DNA from: Cohnella sp. GbtcB17
GTDB lineage: Bacteria > Bacillota > Bacilli > Paenibacillales > Paenibacillaceae
DNA length: 64,000 bases
NCBI RefSeq assembly: GCF_019091135.1
Contig: NZ_JAGXJW010000021.1
Span: forward strand, 51,998-115,997
Direction: 5' to 3'
Positions within the stretch are counted from its first letter, which is position 1. Each line of letters begins with the position of its first letter. Below are positions 8,054-16,284 of the stretch, piece after piece. A program made the translations under genes and the position numbers. The notes under the pieces were generated by a model, which worked only from the letters and a program-made list of their open reading frames with translations, searched no databases and was not told where the DNA came from.

Positions 8054-9417
8054 CGAGGTCTTTGTACACCCGCGTCGTGTTCACGTTTTTGGCCGCCATG
8101 GCCATCGGGCTGATTGTCTCCGTTGTTGCCGCGCTGGCGCTGTTCGAGAAAAAAATAGACCGCATCGGGCAGAACGATCTGATCGCCGCAGGCGAGGAGA
8201 TCATTCGCGTCTATGAACAGACGAGCCCGGCGAGCATGGAAACGTTCATGCCAAGCATGGTGAAGCTGACTTCCTATTCGGTTCAACTGTACGACGGCTC
8301 CGAAACGATGCGTTCATTCAAATACAGCTCCGAAACGAACGATCTCGCGATCTCGCAGGAAGCCATTCGTCTTGTCAGGGAGGGGGCGATCTACCGATCC
8401 ACCCGCAAGGACAAGGTGACGTTCATCGGGCTGCCCTTCCAAGTCGGAAGCGAGCGGCAAGCTTTATTTTTACGGCCCTCCTCCAAGAACGAGCCCACCC
8501 TCATTCGCTTGGCGCTGACCATTCTGCTATTCGTCCTGGTGACGGGCAGCGTCTGTATTCTCATCGCCGCTAGGTATATGGTCAAACCAATCAAGACGCT
8601 TACTGCCGCCACCAAGCGGCTTGCGGGAGGCGATTTTGATGTGGAATTGGGCGTGAAGCGCAAGGACGAGTTGGGCGCCCTGGCTCGAAGCTTTAACGAG
8701 ATGACGATAGGGCTTAGGCAGCTGGAGCAGATGCGCCAGGAGTTTGTCACGAATGTATCTCACGAGATTCAGTCTCCTTTAACGTCCATCGCCGGTTTCG
8801 CGAAGGCCCTCAAGGACATGAATGCGATAGCCGAGGACGAGCGAGCGCAGTATCTGGACATTATCCTGGCGGAAAGCGGGCGCCTGTCCAGACTGAGCGA
8901 CCATCTGCTGAAGCTCGCCTCTCTCGACTCCGATCGTCATCCGTTGGTATACGCTACCTATCGTCTTGACGAGCAAATCAGGCAGGTAGTCGTCCATTGC
9001 GAACCGCTCTGGTCGGAGAAAAACATAGCGGTGGATTTGGATCTGCCGCAGGCTGCCGCAATAACGGCCGATCGGGATCAGCTCGATCAGGTATGGACGA
9101 ACTTGCTCGGCAATAGCATCAAGTTTACGCCCGCAGGCGGCTTCGTCCATTTTCGAGTTCATACTCGCATGGATGGGTACACCGTCACTTTAACCGACTC
9201 CGGGATCGGGATCGCGCCCGAACAGCTGAGCCGCGTTTTCGAGCGTTTCTACAAGACGGACCGGTCCCGGAGCCGCAGCGGCGGCAGCGGTCTTGGACTC
9301 GCCATCGTCAGCAAAATTGTCGCACTCCACCAAGGCGACATTCGGATCGAGAGCAACGTTGGGCAAGGCACAACCATCATCGTCGATCTGCCCGCCGTCC
9401 CGCCTGTCAAAGCGTAA
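8050..9417 (+). CDS. Two-component sensor histidine kinase with HAMP domain
   Basis: 455-residue classical membrane kinase. Transmembrane helices lie at about 8-30 and 158-178 and flank an extracellular sensor of about 125 residues. A HAMP domain follows (MVKPIKTLTAATKRLAGGDF), then HisKA with the motif NVSHEIQSPLTSI (Gln where Leu or Arg is usual after HEI), and HATPase_c with N box DQVWTNLLGNSIKFT, DSGIGI and GSGLGLAIV. Coupled to the upstream regulator gene. The downstream S41 peptidase may be a target or partner. Confidence 0.9.
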   Translation: MTRSLYTRVVFTFLAAMAIGLIVSVVAALALFEKKIDRIGQNDLIAAGEEIIRVYEQTSPASMETFMPSMVKLTSYSVQLYDGSETMRSFKYSSETNDLAISQEAIRLVREGAIYRSTRKDKVTFIGLPFQVGSERQALFLRPSSKNEPTLIRLALTILLFVLVTGSVCILIAARYMVKPIKTLTAATKRLAGGDFDVELGVKRKDELGALARSFNEMTIGLRQLEQMRQEFVTNVSHEIQSPLTSIAGFAKALKDMNAIAEDERAQYLDIILAESGRLSRLSDHLLKLASLDSDRHPLVYATYRLDEQIRQVVVHCEPLWSEKNIAVDLDLPQAAAITADRDQLDQVWTNLLGNSIKFTPAGGFVHFRVHTRMDGYTVTLTDSGIGIAPEQLSRVFERFYKTDRSRSRSGGSGLGLAIVSKIVALHQGDIRIESNVGQGTTIIVDLPAVPPVKA

Positions 9418-9506
9418 AGCGATTCACGCTCCGTTCATATTTCCCCTCTACGCTTCCGAGTGTATCGCAACCGATACGGGAGCGAAGGAACGGGAGGAAA
9501 CGGAAA

Positions 9507-11210
9507 ATGAGCGTTATCGGTACGATCGATTCGGTAAAATGGCTGACGGTTTATGAGCTGACGATGTGCGTCATCAGTTTGTTCGTGTTGACGGTTTACG
9601 CGGTACCGATCAAGAGGTATCGCAGATGGTTTGATTTTTTGCCTGGTGCGGGTATGCTGGCAGCCTTGGCAAGTCTCCTTTCCGGGGACACGACCCTTCT
9701 GGCCTTGATTCTCGATTCGTTGACGCTGCTCGTGTTTTTAGGCACGGTCAGGAGACTGTATAAGCCTAAAGTCTGGACGGTTCCGAACAGGAAAATATTT
9801 AGAATCGTCAGACGCGTCATTTGCGCAGCCGGCGTCGTTCCCATTGTGTTTGCGCTGGCATACGCAGGAGTCATGCGGTACAACCCCGTCAGCGACTTCA
9901 GCACGATGAACTATTCCAAAGCCTTCGTGAAGATGAACGAGCGATTATCGCGGGAGTATCCGTTCGGGGAATGGAAACAGGTCGATTGGAACGAGCGTCG
10001 AAGCAAGTACGAGTCCGTCTTCAAACAAGCCGAGACAGACAAAGACGCCGCCCTGTATTACAGAACGCTAAGAGAATATTTGTTCTCTCTGCGGGACGGG
10101 CACATTAAGATCGTCAACGATTCTGTGTACGAAGGGAATGCGTTATTTAAAAAGGAAGTTGGCGGCGGCTTCGGACTGAGCACCGTTCAATTGGACAACG
10201 GCAAAGTTCTCGTTAGTCTTGTGCTGGAGAACAGTCCTGCGGCTGCAAGCGGAATCAAGCTGGGCGCCGAGATTGTCGCCTGGGACGGGAAGCCGGCGAA
10301 GGCCGCCTTCGATCAGACGACATGGAGCGAGAGCGGCATGGCTACGGATAAAGTGAAGCGGCTCAATCAGGGCCGATTCATGGTACGTGCGCCCATCGGC
10401 AAGGAAGTGCAAGTCGAATTTCGCAATTGGGGAGAATCCGTCTCGTCCCGGACGAAGCTGACGGCTTACGACGACGGGTTCGAAACATTAAAGCAAACGA
10501 AGAACAAACTGACCCCCGCGGATCTAAAGTCTTCCCCGATTGAAGGGGAAATGCTTGATCGAGGCTACGGCTATGTGAAAATCAAGCATTTTCTCCCCCG
10601 ATCGAACGCCGCCTCACCGGAGAAGAGCCTGGCGAAGCTATTGAAAATGTTTCAGGAGAAGCATGCCAAAGGTCTAATCATCGATCTGCGGGACAACCCC
10701 GGAGGGGAGGACCAGCTTGCGGCCGATCTGGCCGGCTTCTTCGTCAAGTCGACGAAGCACTACGAATACGTCAGTTATTACAACAGGTACACGGGAAAGT
10801 TTGAACAGAACCGGAATGAAGTCGTCAAGGTCAAGCCCGCAAAGCCTTATTACGACGGCAAGGTGGCCATCTTGATCAACAGCAGAACCGGCAGCACGGG
10901 CGAAGGGATGCCCCTTGTACTGAAAGGGATGCCCAATATTAAAGTAATCGGATTCACTTCAACGGCAGGCTCGTTCGGCATCATGAGCAGCCCGATCGAG
11001 ATCAAGATGCCGGAAGGCTACGTCATCCGGTTCCCCGACGGCAGGTCGCTCGATCAGAACAAAAGAGTCCAGGGAGATGCCGACCAAACCGGCGTGGGGG
11101 GCGCGATTCCCGACATCGAAATTCCACTGAATGAAGCAACGTTCAAAGCAAGCGTGATGGACGGGGTAGACGTCGAGCTGGAATATGCGATCGAAGCGCT
11201 GAAGAAATAG
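9507..11210 (+). CDS. Membrane-anchored S41 family peptidase with PDZ-like domain
   Basis: 567 residues. Three or four hydrophobic segments fill the first 135 residues. A PDZ-like substrate-binding region follows (GGGFGLSTVQLDNGKV, then ENSPAAASGIKLGAEI, about 215-270). The tail-specific protease domain has GLIIDLRDNPGGEDQLAADL near residue 390 and the likely nucleophile region INSRTGSTGEGMPL near residue 457. The active site would face outside the membrane. The GGGAGGAAAC ribosome binding site is clear. It follows an OmpR-type two-component pair and may be cotranscribed, which suggests an envelope-stress or signalling role. The exact catalytic residues are inferred. Confidence 0.82.
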   Translation: MSVIGTIDSVKWLTVYELTMCVISLFVLTVYAVPIKRYRRWFDFLPGAGMLAALASLLSGDTTLLALILDSLTLLVFLGTVRRLYKPKVWTVPNRKIFRIVRRVICAAGVVPIVFALAYAGVMRYNPVSDFSTMNYSKAFVKMNERLSREYPFGEWKQVDWNERRSKYESVFKQAETDKDAALYYRTLREYLFSLRDGHIKIVNDSVYEGNALFKKEVGGGFGLSTVQLDNGKVLVSLVLENSPAAASGIKLGAEIVAWDGKPAKAAFDQTTWSESGMATDKVKRLNQGRFMVRAPIGKEVQVEFRNWGESVSSRTKLTAYDDGFETLKQTKNKLTPADLKSSPIEGEMLDRGYGYVKIKHFLPRSNAASPEKSLAKLLKMFQEKHAKGLIIDLRDNPGGEDQLAADLAGFFVKSTKHYEYVSYYNRYTGKFEQNRNEVVKVKPAKPYYDGKVAILINSRTGSTGEGMPLVLKGMPNIKVIGFTSTAGSFGIMSSPIEIKMPEGYVIRFPDGRSLDQNKRVQGDADQTGVGGAIPDIEIPLNEATFKASVMDGVDVELEYAIEALKK

Positions 11211-11264
11211 GCGACGTTCGTCGCAACGAAATGAGCCTTACGGGGGCGTTAGGCGGCGGGCACC

Positions 11265-11443
11265 GGACTCAGGTGACGCTATTTCGTTAAAAACGGTCCA
11301 AACTGCGATCGTTGCGGACCGGAGGGACGTTATTGTCCGGGATCAAGGCTAAATAAGGCCGCCAATCCCGCCTTAGCGGCTCCTGAGTCCGCAGACGGGC
11401 CGCGAATCGCGATAGGAACAACAATAAGGGCTCCTCAGTCCGG
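11265..11443 (+). repeat. Dispersed intergenic repeat family A, copy 1
   Basis: About 179 bp that reappears at 20072-20250 (inverted) and 41141-41317. All copies begin GGACTC(A)GG...CGTTATTT and end AAGGGCT(C/T)C(C/T)...GTCCG. The middle shares GCGATCGTTGCGGACCGG (copies 1 and 2) and GGGCCGCGAA...GCGATAG. Inside one copy the module GGACTCAGGxGxCGxTATT recurs in direct and inverted orientation, so the transcript could fold. The rest of the 377-bp gap holds only a terminator. Confidence 0.8.
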
Positions 11444-11552
11444 TTTGCTAAGCGCCAATGCGCAACCCTATGCGGCTGCGGGCATGCGGGAATGAATCCG
11501 TCGGAGACTGAGGAGGAAAACCGGCTCCTGTCGATCGTGTGAATAACCCAAG

Positions 11553-11580
11553 AAAGCCGCCGGACTTCCCCGGCGGCTTT
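11553..11580. terminator. Bidirectional intrinsic terminator
   Basis: AAAGCCGCCGG pairs perfectly with CCGGCGGCTTT across a 6-base loop and is followed by CCGCTTTTTA on the plus strand. It sits 8 bp past the stop of the GbsR gene on the minus strand and can also end transcription from the left. Confidence 0.75.
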
Positions 11581-11587
11581 CCGCTTT

Positions 11588-12145
11588 TTATTCCTTCGGC
11601 ACAATGTCGTAAATCCGGCCGCTCTCCAGCGTTTCAATGAATCGGAGCAGCCACTTGTAATATTTCACAGCTTCAAGAATCTTGGCCTCATCGGTCGCGA
11701 GCAGCTCGGACAGTTTTTCGTTGCCCGCCTCCTGCCCTGCCCGGATGGCCTCGATGTCCTTCAGCGATTTGGACAAGGCGTTCATGTTCGCTTCCACGGC
11801 TTTTCTCCACTTGATGGAGAAAAAATCGGTGAAGTTCTGGTGCCAGTCCGGCGTCACCTCGTACAGATCCTTGCGCGAGCCTTTGCCCCACACTTTATCA
11901 ATCATTTTCAGATCAAGCAGCGTGCGGACGCCCGTGCTCATCGAGGTCTTGCTCATGCCCATCGATTGGCTCAAGTCGTCGAGCGTCATCGGGTCGTTGC
12001 TGAAATACATGTATCCGTATAAATGGCCGATCGAAGAAGTGATCCCGTACAGATCCATATTCTTGCCGATCGTGTCGATTACGCGTTCTCGGACTTTGCG
12101 CACCCGGTTCGCTTCTTCCGGCGCGATTCCATCGAAGTCGTTCAT
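11588..12145 (-). CDS. gbsR: GbsR-family MarR-type regulator of glycine betaine genes
   Basis: 185-residue winged-helix protein of the GbsR subgroup (ITSSIGHLYGYMYFSNDPMT, then LDDLSQSMGMSKTSMSTGV). In Bacillus, GbsR represses choline import and betaine synthesis genes and responds to choline. The start is placed at ATG 12145 because an AGGAGGG site precedes it by 6 bp; the frame stays open 16 codons further upstream without such a site. It is divergent from the OpuA betaine transporter operon, and CTTTAC/GTAAAG inverted repeats lie between them. It is likely a repressor of opuA and of itself. Confidence 0.85.
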   Translation of the reverse strand: MNDFDGIAPEEANRVRKVRERVIDTIGKNMDLYGITSSIGHLYGYMYFSNDPMTLDDLSQSMGMSKTSMSTGVRTLLDLKMIDKVWGKGSRKDLYEVTPDWHQNFTDFFSIKWRKAVEANMNALSKSLKDIEAIRAGQEAGNEKLSELLATDEAKILEAVKYYKWLLRFIETLESGRIYDIVPKE

Positions 12146-12193
12146 GCAGTCCCTCCTGAAGGATAAGCCTCCGCTAGCCAAACTCTCATCCAT

Positions 12194-12224
12194 ATTGTAA
12201 ACAAACCGCTCTTTACAAGTAAAG
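12194..12224 (-). promoter_or_regulatory. gbsR promoter with overlapping palindrome
   Basis: On the minus strand TTTACT and TACAAT are 18 bp apart. CTTTAC-AA-GTAAAG (12211-12224), a perfect 6-bp inverted repeat, covers the -35, which suggests autoregulation by the adjacent GbsR. Confidence 0.5.
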
Positions 12225-12261
12225 GAGCCATCACTACCGGAAATGAGAGGAAAACCGAGTA

Positions 12262-12290
12262 TTCTTTACGATAAGTACGTAAAGTATAAA
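12262..12290 (+). promoter_or_regulatory. opuA promoter region with second CTTTAC/GTAAAG palindrome
   Basis: CTTTACG (12264-12270) and CGTAAAG (12278-12284) are perfect inverted 7-mers with a 7-bp spacer. They lie between a weak -35 (TTCTTT, 12262-12267) and TATAAA (12285-12290), 17 bp apart. The repeat uses the same half-site as the palindrome in the gbsR promoter, so one regulator may bind both. Confidence 0.5.
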
Positions 12291-12351
12291 CTGTACAAAG
12301 TTAACGGACGCTCAGCCGTTTTGACCGTTTTAGCGAGCGGACGATACACTT

Positions 12352-12382
12352 CTAACTAGTTAGCAAGCCAACTATTAGACGA
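12352..12382. promoter_or_regulatory. CTAACTAGTTAG palindrome before opuAA
   Basis: A perfect 12-bp palindrome (12352-12363) is followed by CAACTATTAG (from about 12369), which resembles half of it in reverse. It lies 43 bp before the opuAA start and differs from the CTTTAC sites, so it may be bound by a different regulator. Confidence 0.35.
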
Positions 12383-12406
12383 AGATTCAGAGACGAGGGG
12401 GGTTAC

Positions 12407-13606
12407 ATGCCGATTCTAGAGGTGAAAAAGCTGACCAAGGTGTTCGGGCCGGATTCGGGCAGGGCGCTGTCGCTGCTGAACCAGGGCTGGTCCAAGGAAA
12501 AGATACTGAAGGAAACGAAGCTGACGGTAGGCGTGAATCAAGCCGAGTTCAGCATCGAGAAGGGCGAGATTTTTGTCATCATGGGTTTATCCGGAAGCGG
12601 CAAGTCGACGCTGGTCCGGCTGCTCAACCGTCTGATCGAGCCGACCGCCGGGCAGATTCTGTTTAACGGCAAAGACGTGATGCAGATGAACGACGCCGAG
12701 CTTCGCCGTTTCCGCCGTCGCAACATTGGCATGGTATTTCAAAAGTTCGCGCTGTTTCCGCATAAGACCGTCCTCCAGAACGCCGAGTTCGGCTTGGAGA
12801 TTCAAGGCATCCCCAAAGCGGAAAGACATGAGGCGGCGCAAAAAGCGCTGCATCTCGTCGGCCTGAAGGGCTGGGAGCAGAGCCGCCCCGATCAGCTGAG
12901 CGGCGGGATGCAGCAGCGGGTCGGGCTGGCCCGCGGACTCGCCAACGATCCCGATATCCTTCTGATGGACGAAGCGTTCAGCGCGCTCGATCCGCTCATC
13001 CGCAAAGACATGCAGCATGAACTGCTCGAGCTGCAGGCGCGTGTCAAAAAAACGATTGTCTTCATCACGCACGACCTCGACGAGGCGCTTCGCATCGGGG
13101 ACCGCATCGCGCTCATGCGGGACGGTGCCATCGTGCAGATCGGCACGCCGGAGGAGATTCTGACGCAGCCGGCCAACAAGTACGTGGAGCGCTTCGTAGA
13201 GGACGTCGACCTGTCCAGGGTGCTGACGGCCGCCCATGTCATGCGCAAGCCCGAGACCATCCGGCCCGAGCGGGGACCGCGCGTCGCGCTCCAGCTCATG
13301 CGGGACAGCGGCGTCTCCAGTCTGTACGTGACGGACGCCGAATCCCGCTTGCTCGGCGTGCTGACGGCGGACGATGCCTCCCGCGCGAGCAAGGAGGGCT
13401 TGTCGCTCGACGCGGTATTGCAGCGGGAAGTGCCTTGGGCCGGTCCGGATACGCTGCTGAACGAGCTGTTCGAGATGATGGCTGAGGCGAGGCTGCCCGT
13501 AGCCGTCCTGGACGAGAATAAGCGGCTGCGCGGCATCGTCATCAAAGGCGCAGTATTGTCCGCGCTCGCAGGAAACGCGCTGCCGGAAGCGGGTGTCGCC
13601 AGATGA
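12407..13606 (+). CDS. opuAA: Glycine betaine ABC transporter, ATP-binding subunit with CBS domains
   Basis: 399-residue OpuAA/ProV-type ATPase. The extended N-terminus typical of the family (TKVFG, then LLNQGWSKEKILKETKLTVGV, shown here in part) precedes Walker A GLSGSGKSTLVRL near residue 65. Signature LSGGMQQRVGLARGLA and Walker B ILLMDEAFSALDP follow. Tandem CBS domains occupy about residues 280-395. These regulatory domains sense ionic strength or, in some Firmicutes, c-di-AMP. An AGGGGGG-type site precedes ATG 12407. Its stop overlaps the permease start by 4 bp. It drives high-affinity osmoprotectant import. Confidence 0.92.
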   Translation: MPILEVKKLTKVFGPDSGRALSLLNQGWSKEKILKETKLTVGVNQAEFSIEKGEIFVIMGLSGSGKSTLVRLLNRLIEPTAGQILFNGKDVMQMNDAELRRFRRRNIGMVFQKFALFPHKTVLQNAEFGLEIQGIPKAERHEAAQKALHLVGLKGWEQSRPDQLSGGMQQRVGLARGLANDPDILLMDEAFSALDPLIRKDMQHELLELQARVKKTIVFITHDLDEALRIGDRIALMRDGAIVQIGTPEEILTQPANKYVERFVEDVDLSRVLTAAHVMRKPETIRPERGPRVALQLMRDSGVSSLYVTDAESRLLGVLTADDASRASKEGLSLDAVLQREVPWAGPDTLLNELFEMMAEARLPVAVLDENKRLRGIVIKGAVLSALAGNALPEAGVAR

Positions 13607-14436
13607 ACATGCCGAAGCTTCCGATCGGAGATTGGATCGAACGGGCCGAGGACTGGCTGACGAACCATCTGGGACCTTTGTTCGACTTCATTCATGTCGT
13701 CATCGGCGGCATGGTGGACGGGATCGAGACGGCATTGACGTCCGTGCATCCGCTTGTCCTCATTTTAGTTATCACGGCGTTGTCCTACTGGATCGGCAAA
13801 TGGAAGATCGCGTTGTTCGCGGTCATCGGGCTGCTGCTGATCTACGATCTCGAGCTGTGGGAGCCGTCAATGCAGTCGCTGGCGCTCGTCCTGACCGCCT
13901 CGATTCTGTCCGTCGTCGCAGGCGTGCCGATCGGCATCCTCTGCTCGCGGTCGAGAACCTTCCGCCATATCGTCACGCCGATCCTCGACTTCATGCAGAC
14001 GATGCCCGCCTTCGTCTACCTGCTGCCCGCAGTCTCGTTTTTCTCGCTGGGCGTCGTGCCCGGGGTCATCGCCTCGATCATCTTCGCGATTCCGCCGACC
14101 ATCCGTTTGACGGAGCTCGGCATCCGGCAGGTGCCCGCCGAGCTGGTCGAAGCGGCCGACGCGTTCGGCTCCACGCCCTCGCAGAAGCTGTTCAAGCTGC
14201 AGTTGCCGCTCGCGATGCCGACCATCATGGCCGGCGTCAACCAGACGATCATGCTGTCGCTGTCCATGGTCGTCATCTCCTCGATGATCGGCGCCCAGGG
14301 CGTCGGCGCATACGTGTACCGCGCCGTGACGCAAGCCAAGACGGGCGTCGGCTTCGAAGCCGGGATCGCGATCGTCGTCATGGCGATCTTGCTCGATCGT
14401 CTGACGCAGAACGCCTTCAAAAAACAAAAAATCTAG
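13603..14436 (+). CDS. opuAB: Glycine betaine ABC transporter, permease subunit
   Basis: 277-residue membrane protein of the OpuAB/ProW family. It has an N-terminal amphipathic stretch, then about six transmembrane segments. The cytoplasmic EAA-type coupling loop reads PAELVEAADAFGSTPSQKL near residue 185. The sequence DFMQTMPAFVYLLPAVSFF is characteristic of betaine permeases. It is translationally coupled to opuAA and followed 12 bp later by the binding protein gene. Confidence 0.92.
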   Translation: MNMPKLPIGDWIERAEDWLTNHLGPLFDFIHVVIGGMVDGIETALTSVHPLVLILVITALSYWIGKWKIALFAVIGLLLIYDLELWEPSMQSLALVLTASILSVVAGVPIGILCSRSRTFRHIVTPILDFMQTMPAFVYLLPAVSFFSLGVVPGVIASIIFAIPPTIRLTELGIRQVPAELVEAADAFGSTPSQKLFKLQLPLAMPTIMAGVNQTIMLSLSMVVISSMIGAQGVGAYVYRAVTQAKTGVGFEAGIAIVVMAILLDRLTQNAFKKQKI

Positions 14437-14448
14437 GGGGATTCACCG

Positions 14449-15309
14449 ATGAAAAAATGGTTAGGTTTGCTGTCGCTCGCACTCGTCGTCGCTTTGGCGG
14501 CGGGATGTGCCGATAGCGGAAGCAAAAAGAAAGAGATCAAGCTCGCCTACGTCGCCTGGGATTCGGAGATCGCCAGCACGAATGTCGTAAAAACGGTGCT
14601 CGAGGATAAGCTCGGCTACGACGTCGAGATGCTGCAGGTCGATGCGGGCCCGATGTGGGCGGGCATCGCCGACGGCAGCGCGGACGCGATGGTAGCCGCC
14701 TGGCTGCCGGGGACGCATGCCACCTATATGGAGAAGTACCAGTCGAATGTCGAAGATCTGGGTCCCAACCTCGAGGGCACGAAGATCGGGCTCGCCGTGC
14801 CCGAGTATATGAACATCTCGTCGATCGAAGATCTGGCCAAGGCCGATGTCGCCAAGTCGCTGCAAGGCCAGATTATCGGCATCGAGCCCGGCGCCGGCAT
14901 CATGATGGCAACGGAGAAGGCGCTGGAGCAGTACGGACTTAAGGACGTGAAGCTTCTGGAAAGCTCGTCCGCGGCGATGGCGCAGCAGCTCCAGAGCGCG
15001 TACGACAAGCAGCAGCCGATCGTCGTGACCGGCTGGACGCCGCATTGGATGTTCGCGAAAATGAAGCTGAAGTACCTGGAAGATCCCAAGGGCGTGTACG
15101 GCGGCGACGAGCAGATTCATACCGTCGTTCGAAAAGGCTTGAAGGACGACAAGCAGGATGCCTACGCATTCCTCGACAGCTTCAACTGGACGCCCGACGA
15201 TATGGCGAAGGTGATGGTGGACATTCAAGAAGGACAATCTCCGGAGGATGCCGCCAAGGCCTGGGTCGACAGCCATGAAGACCAGGTGAACGCATGGCTC
15301 GGAAAATAA
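14449..15309 (+). CDS. opuAC: Glycine betaine-binding lipoprotein
   Basis: 286-residue extracellular binding protein. The signal peptide ends in a lipobox (VVALAAGC, Cys near residue 20), so it is anchored to the membrane. The mature part is a type II betaine-binding fold. Trp residues in GPMWAGIADG, AAWLPGTHA and GWTPHWMF are candidates for the aromatic cage that holds the trimethylammonium group. It is the last gene of opuAA-AB-AC. The BusR-like regulator follows in the same direction, about 160 bp later, with no obvious terminator between. Confidence 0.9.
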   Translation: MKKWLGLLSLALVVALAAGCADSGSKKKEIKLAYVAWDSEIASTNVVKTVLEDKLGYDVEMLQVDAGPMWAGIADGSADAMVAAWLPGTHATYMEKYQSNVEDLGPNLEGTKIGLAVPEYMNISSIEDLAKADVAKSLQGQIIGIEPGAGIMMATEKALEQYGLKDVKLLESSSAAMAQQLQSAYDKQQPIVVTGWTPHWMFAKMKLKYLEDPKGVYGGDEQIHTVVRKGLKDDKQDAYAFLDSFNWTPDDMAKVMVDIQEGQSPEDAAKAWVDSHEDQVNAWLGK

Positions 15310-15412
15310 AGCCCGCGGCGCCTTGAATGCGGGACAGCTGGCGCTGACGACGGGAGCGATAAGACAACCGGCCGTTGCTCGCGCGTGTATCCGAAATCGA
15401 TATTTACTTCAT

Positions 15413-15455
15413 CTATCCAAAAGCGTATATTCATATCAGTCATATGAGTGGATAG
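15413..15455. promoter_or_regulatory. Nested inverted repeats before the BusR-like gene
   Basis: An inner repeat TCATAT-CAGTC-ATATGA (15431-15447) is enclosed by an outer CTATCCA (15413-15419) and TGGATAG (15449-15455). The block ends 13 bp before the proposed start, so it is a good candidate for an autoregulatory operator. Confidence 0.45.
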
Positions 15456-15468
15456 GGGAAGAGCGGGG

Positions 15469-16092
15469 ATGCACGACCAGGCAAGAGCCGGCTACAAATC
15501 GATTGCGCTCGATATCGCCCAACGAATCGTCAGCGGCGAGCTGCCCGAGAATAGCAAGATATCCGGGAGATCCCTTCTGGCAGGACAGTACCATGTATCC
15601 CCGGAGACGATCCGCAAAGCCATGGTTCTGCTCAAGGAAGAAGGCATCGTATCCGTGTCCCAGGGCAAAGAAATTACGATCGTTTCCGCGGTCAAGGCCC
15701 ACGAATACATTTCAAGGAACAATTATTTGAAGTCCGTCTATTCGCTTAAACAGGAGATTCAGCAGCTGCTGGACGAGAAGCGCGGGGTGGATCGCAAGTT
15801 CGAGGATTTGCTCAACGATATCGTCGAAGCCTCCGACCGACTCAAAAACCTGAAGCCTTACAATCCCGCGGAGCTCAAAATCAATCAGGATTCGCATGTG
15901 ATCGGGAAGACGATCGCAGGGCTGGCGTTTTGGCAAAATACCGGCGCGACCATCATCGCCTTGCGACGCGGCATTCACGTTTCCATCTCTCCAGGTCCAC
16001 AAGTAGTGTTGCTCGAGAATGACGTCGTCGTCGTCGTCGGGGACGACGCCGCGCAGCGGAAAGCCGCGCAATTTTTGAATATGCCGCGCTGA
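15469..16092 (+). CDS. busR: GntR-type regulator with C-terminal RCK_C (TrkA-C) domain, BusR-like
   Basis: 207 residues if it starts at ATG 15469 (GTG 15448 is also open). An N-terminal GntR winged helix (SGRSLLAGQYHVSPETIRKAMVLL, given here in part, about 30-60) is followed by a coiled-coil stretch (YSLKQEIQQLLDEKR). The C-terminal RCK_C domain has TIAGLAFWQNTGATIIALRR and ends in a V-rich strand (NDVVVVVGD). This order and length match BusR of lactococci and streptococci, which represses betaine uptake genes and binds c-di-AMP. Location directly after opuAA-AB-AC supports the same role. Ligand binding is inferred from family only. Confidence 0.78.
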   Translation: MHDQARAGYKSIALDIAQRIVSGELPENSKISGRSLLAGQYHVSPETIRKAMVLLKEEGIVSVSQGKEITIVSAVKAHEYISRNNYLKSVYSLKQEIQQLLDEKRGVDRKFEDLLNDIVEASDRLKNLKPYNPAELKINQDSHVIGKTIAGLAFWQNTGATIIALRRGIHVSISPGPQVVLLENDVVVVVGDDAAQRKAAQFLNMPR

Positions 16093-16103
16093 TCATCGTT
16101 GGT

Positions 16104-16133
16104 AAAAGCCATCGTTCGGATGGCTTTTTGTTT
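16104..16133 (+). terminator. Intrinsic terminator after the BusR-like gene
   Basis: GCCATC and GATGGC form the stem core, extended by AAAA/TTTT, with a GTTCG loop and a T-rich tail (TTTTTGTTTT). It ends the opu/busR region. Confidence 0.75.
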
Positions 16134-16170
16134 TCGACCGCAAACTTACAACTTGTAATTGATAATAAGG

Positions 16171-16199
16171 TTGTCAGTTAACCGCGTTTTTGGTATCCT
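16171..16199 (+). promoter_or_regulatory. Putative promoter for the TIR-like gene
   Basis: TTGTCA (16171-16176) and TATCCT (16194-16199) are 17 bp apart, leaving a leader of about 80 bp before the TIR-like start. Confidence 0.45.
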
Positions 16200-16284
16200 T
16201 TTAAGGAACTCTATATGACATTCAAACGGTGGAGCCTGTCAACAAGGGCTCTTTCTATTTTATTTACGGTCAAAGGAGTCGGAA

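Noticed and set aside
11287..11637. Small protein within repeat family A
   Set aside because: A similar peptide can be read from another copy, but frames are not held over the full repeat, and it would run into the terminator and gbsR end. It is explained by the shared repeat DNA.
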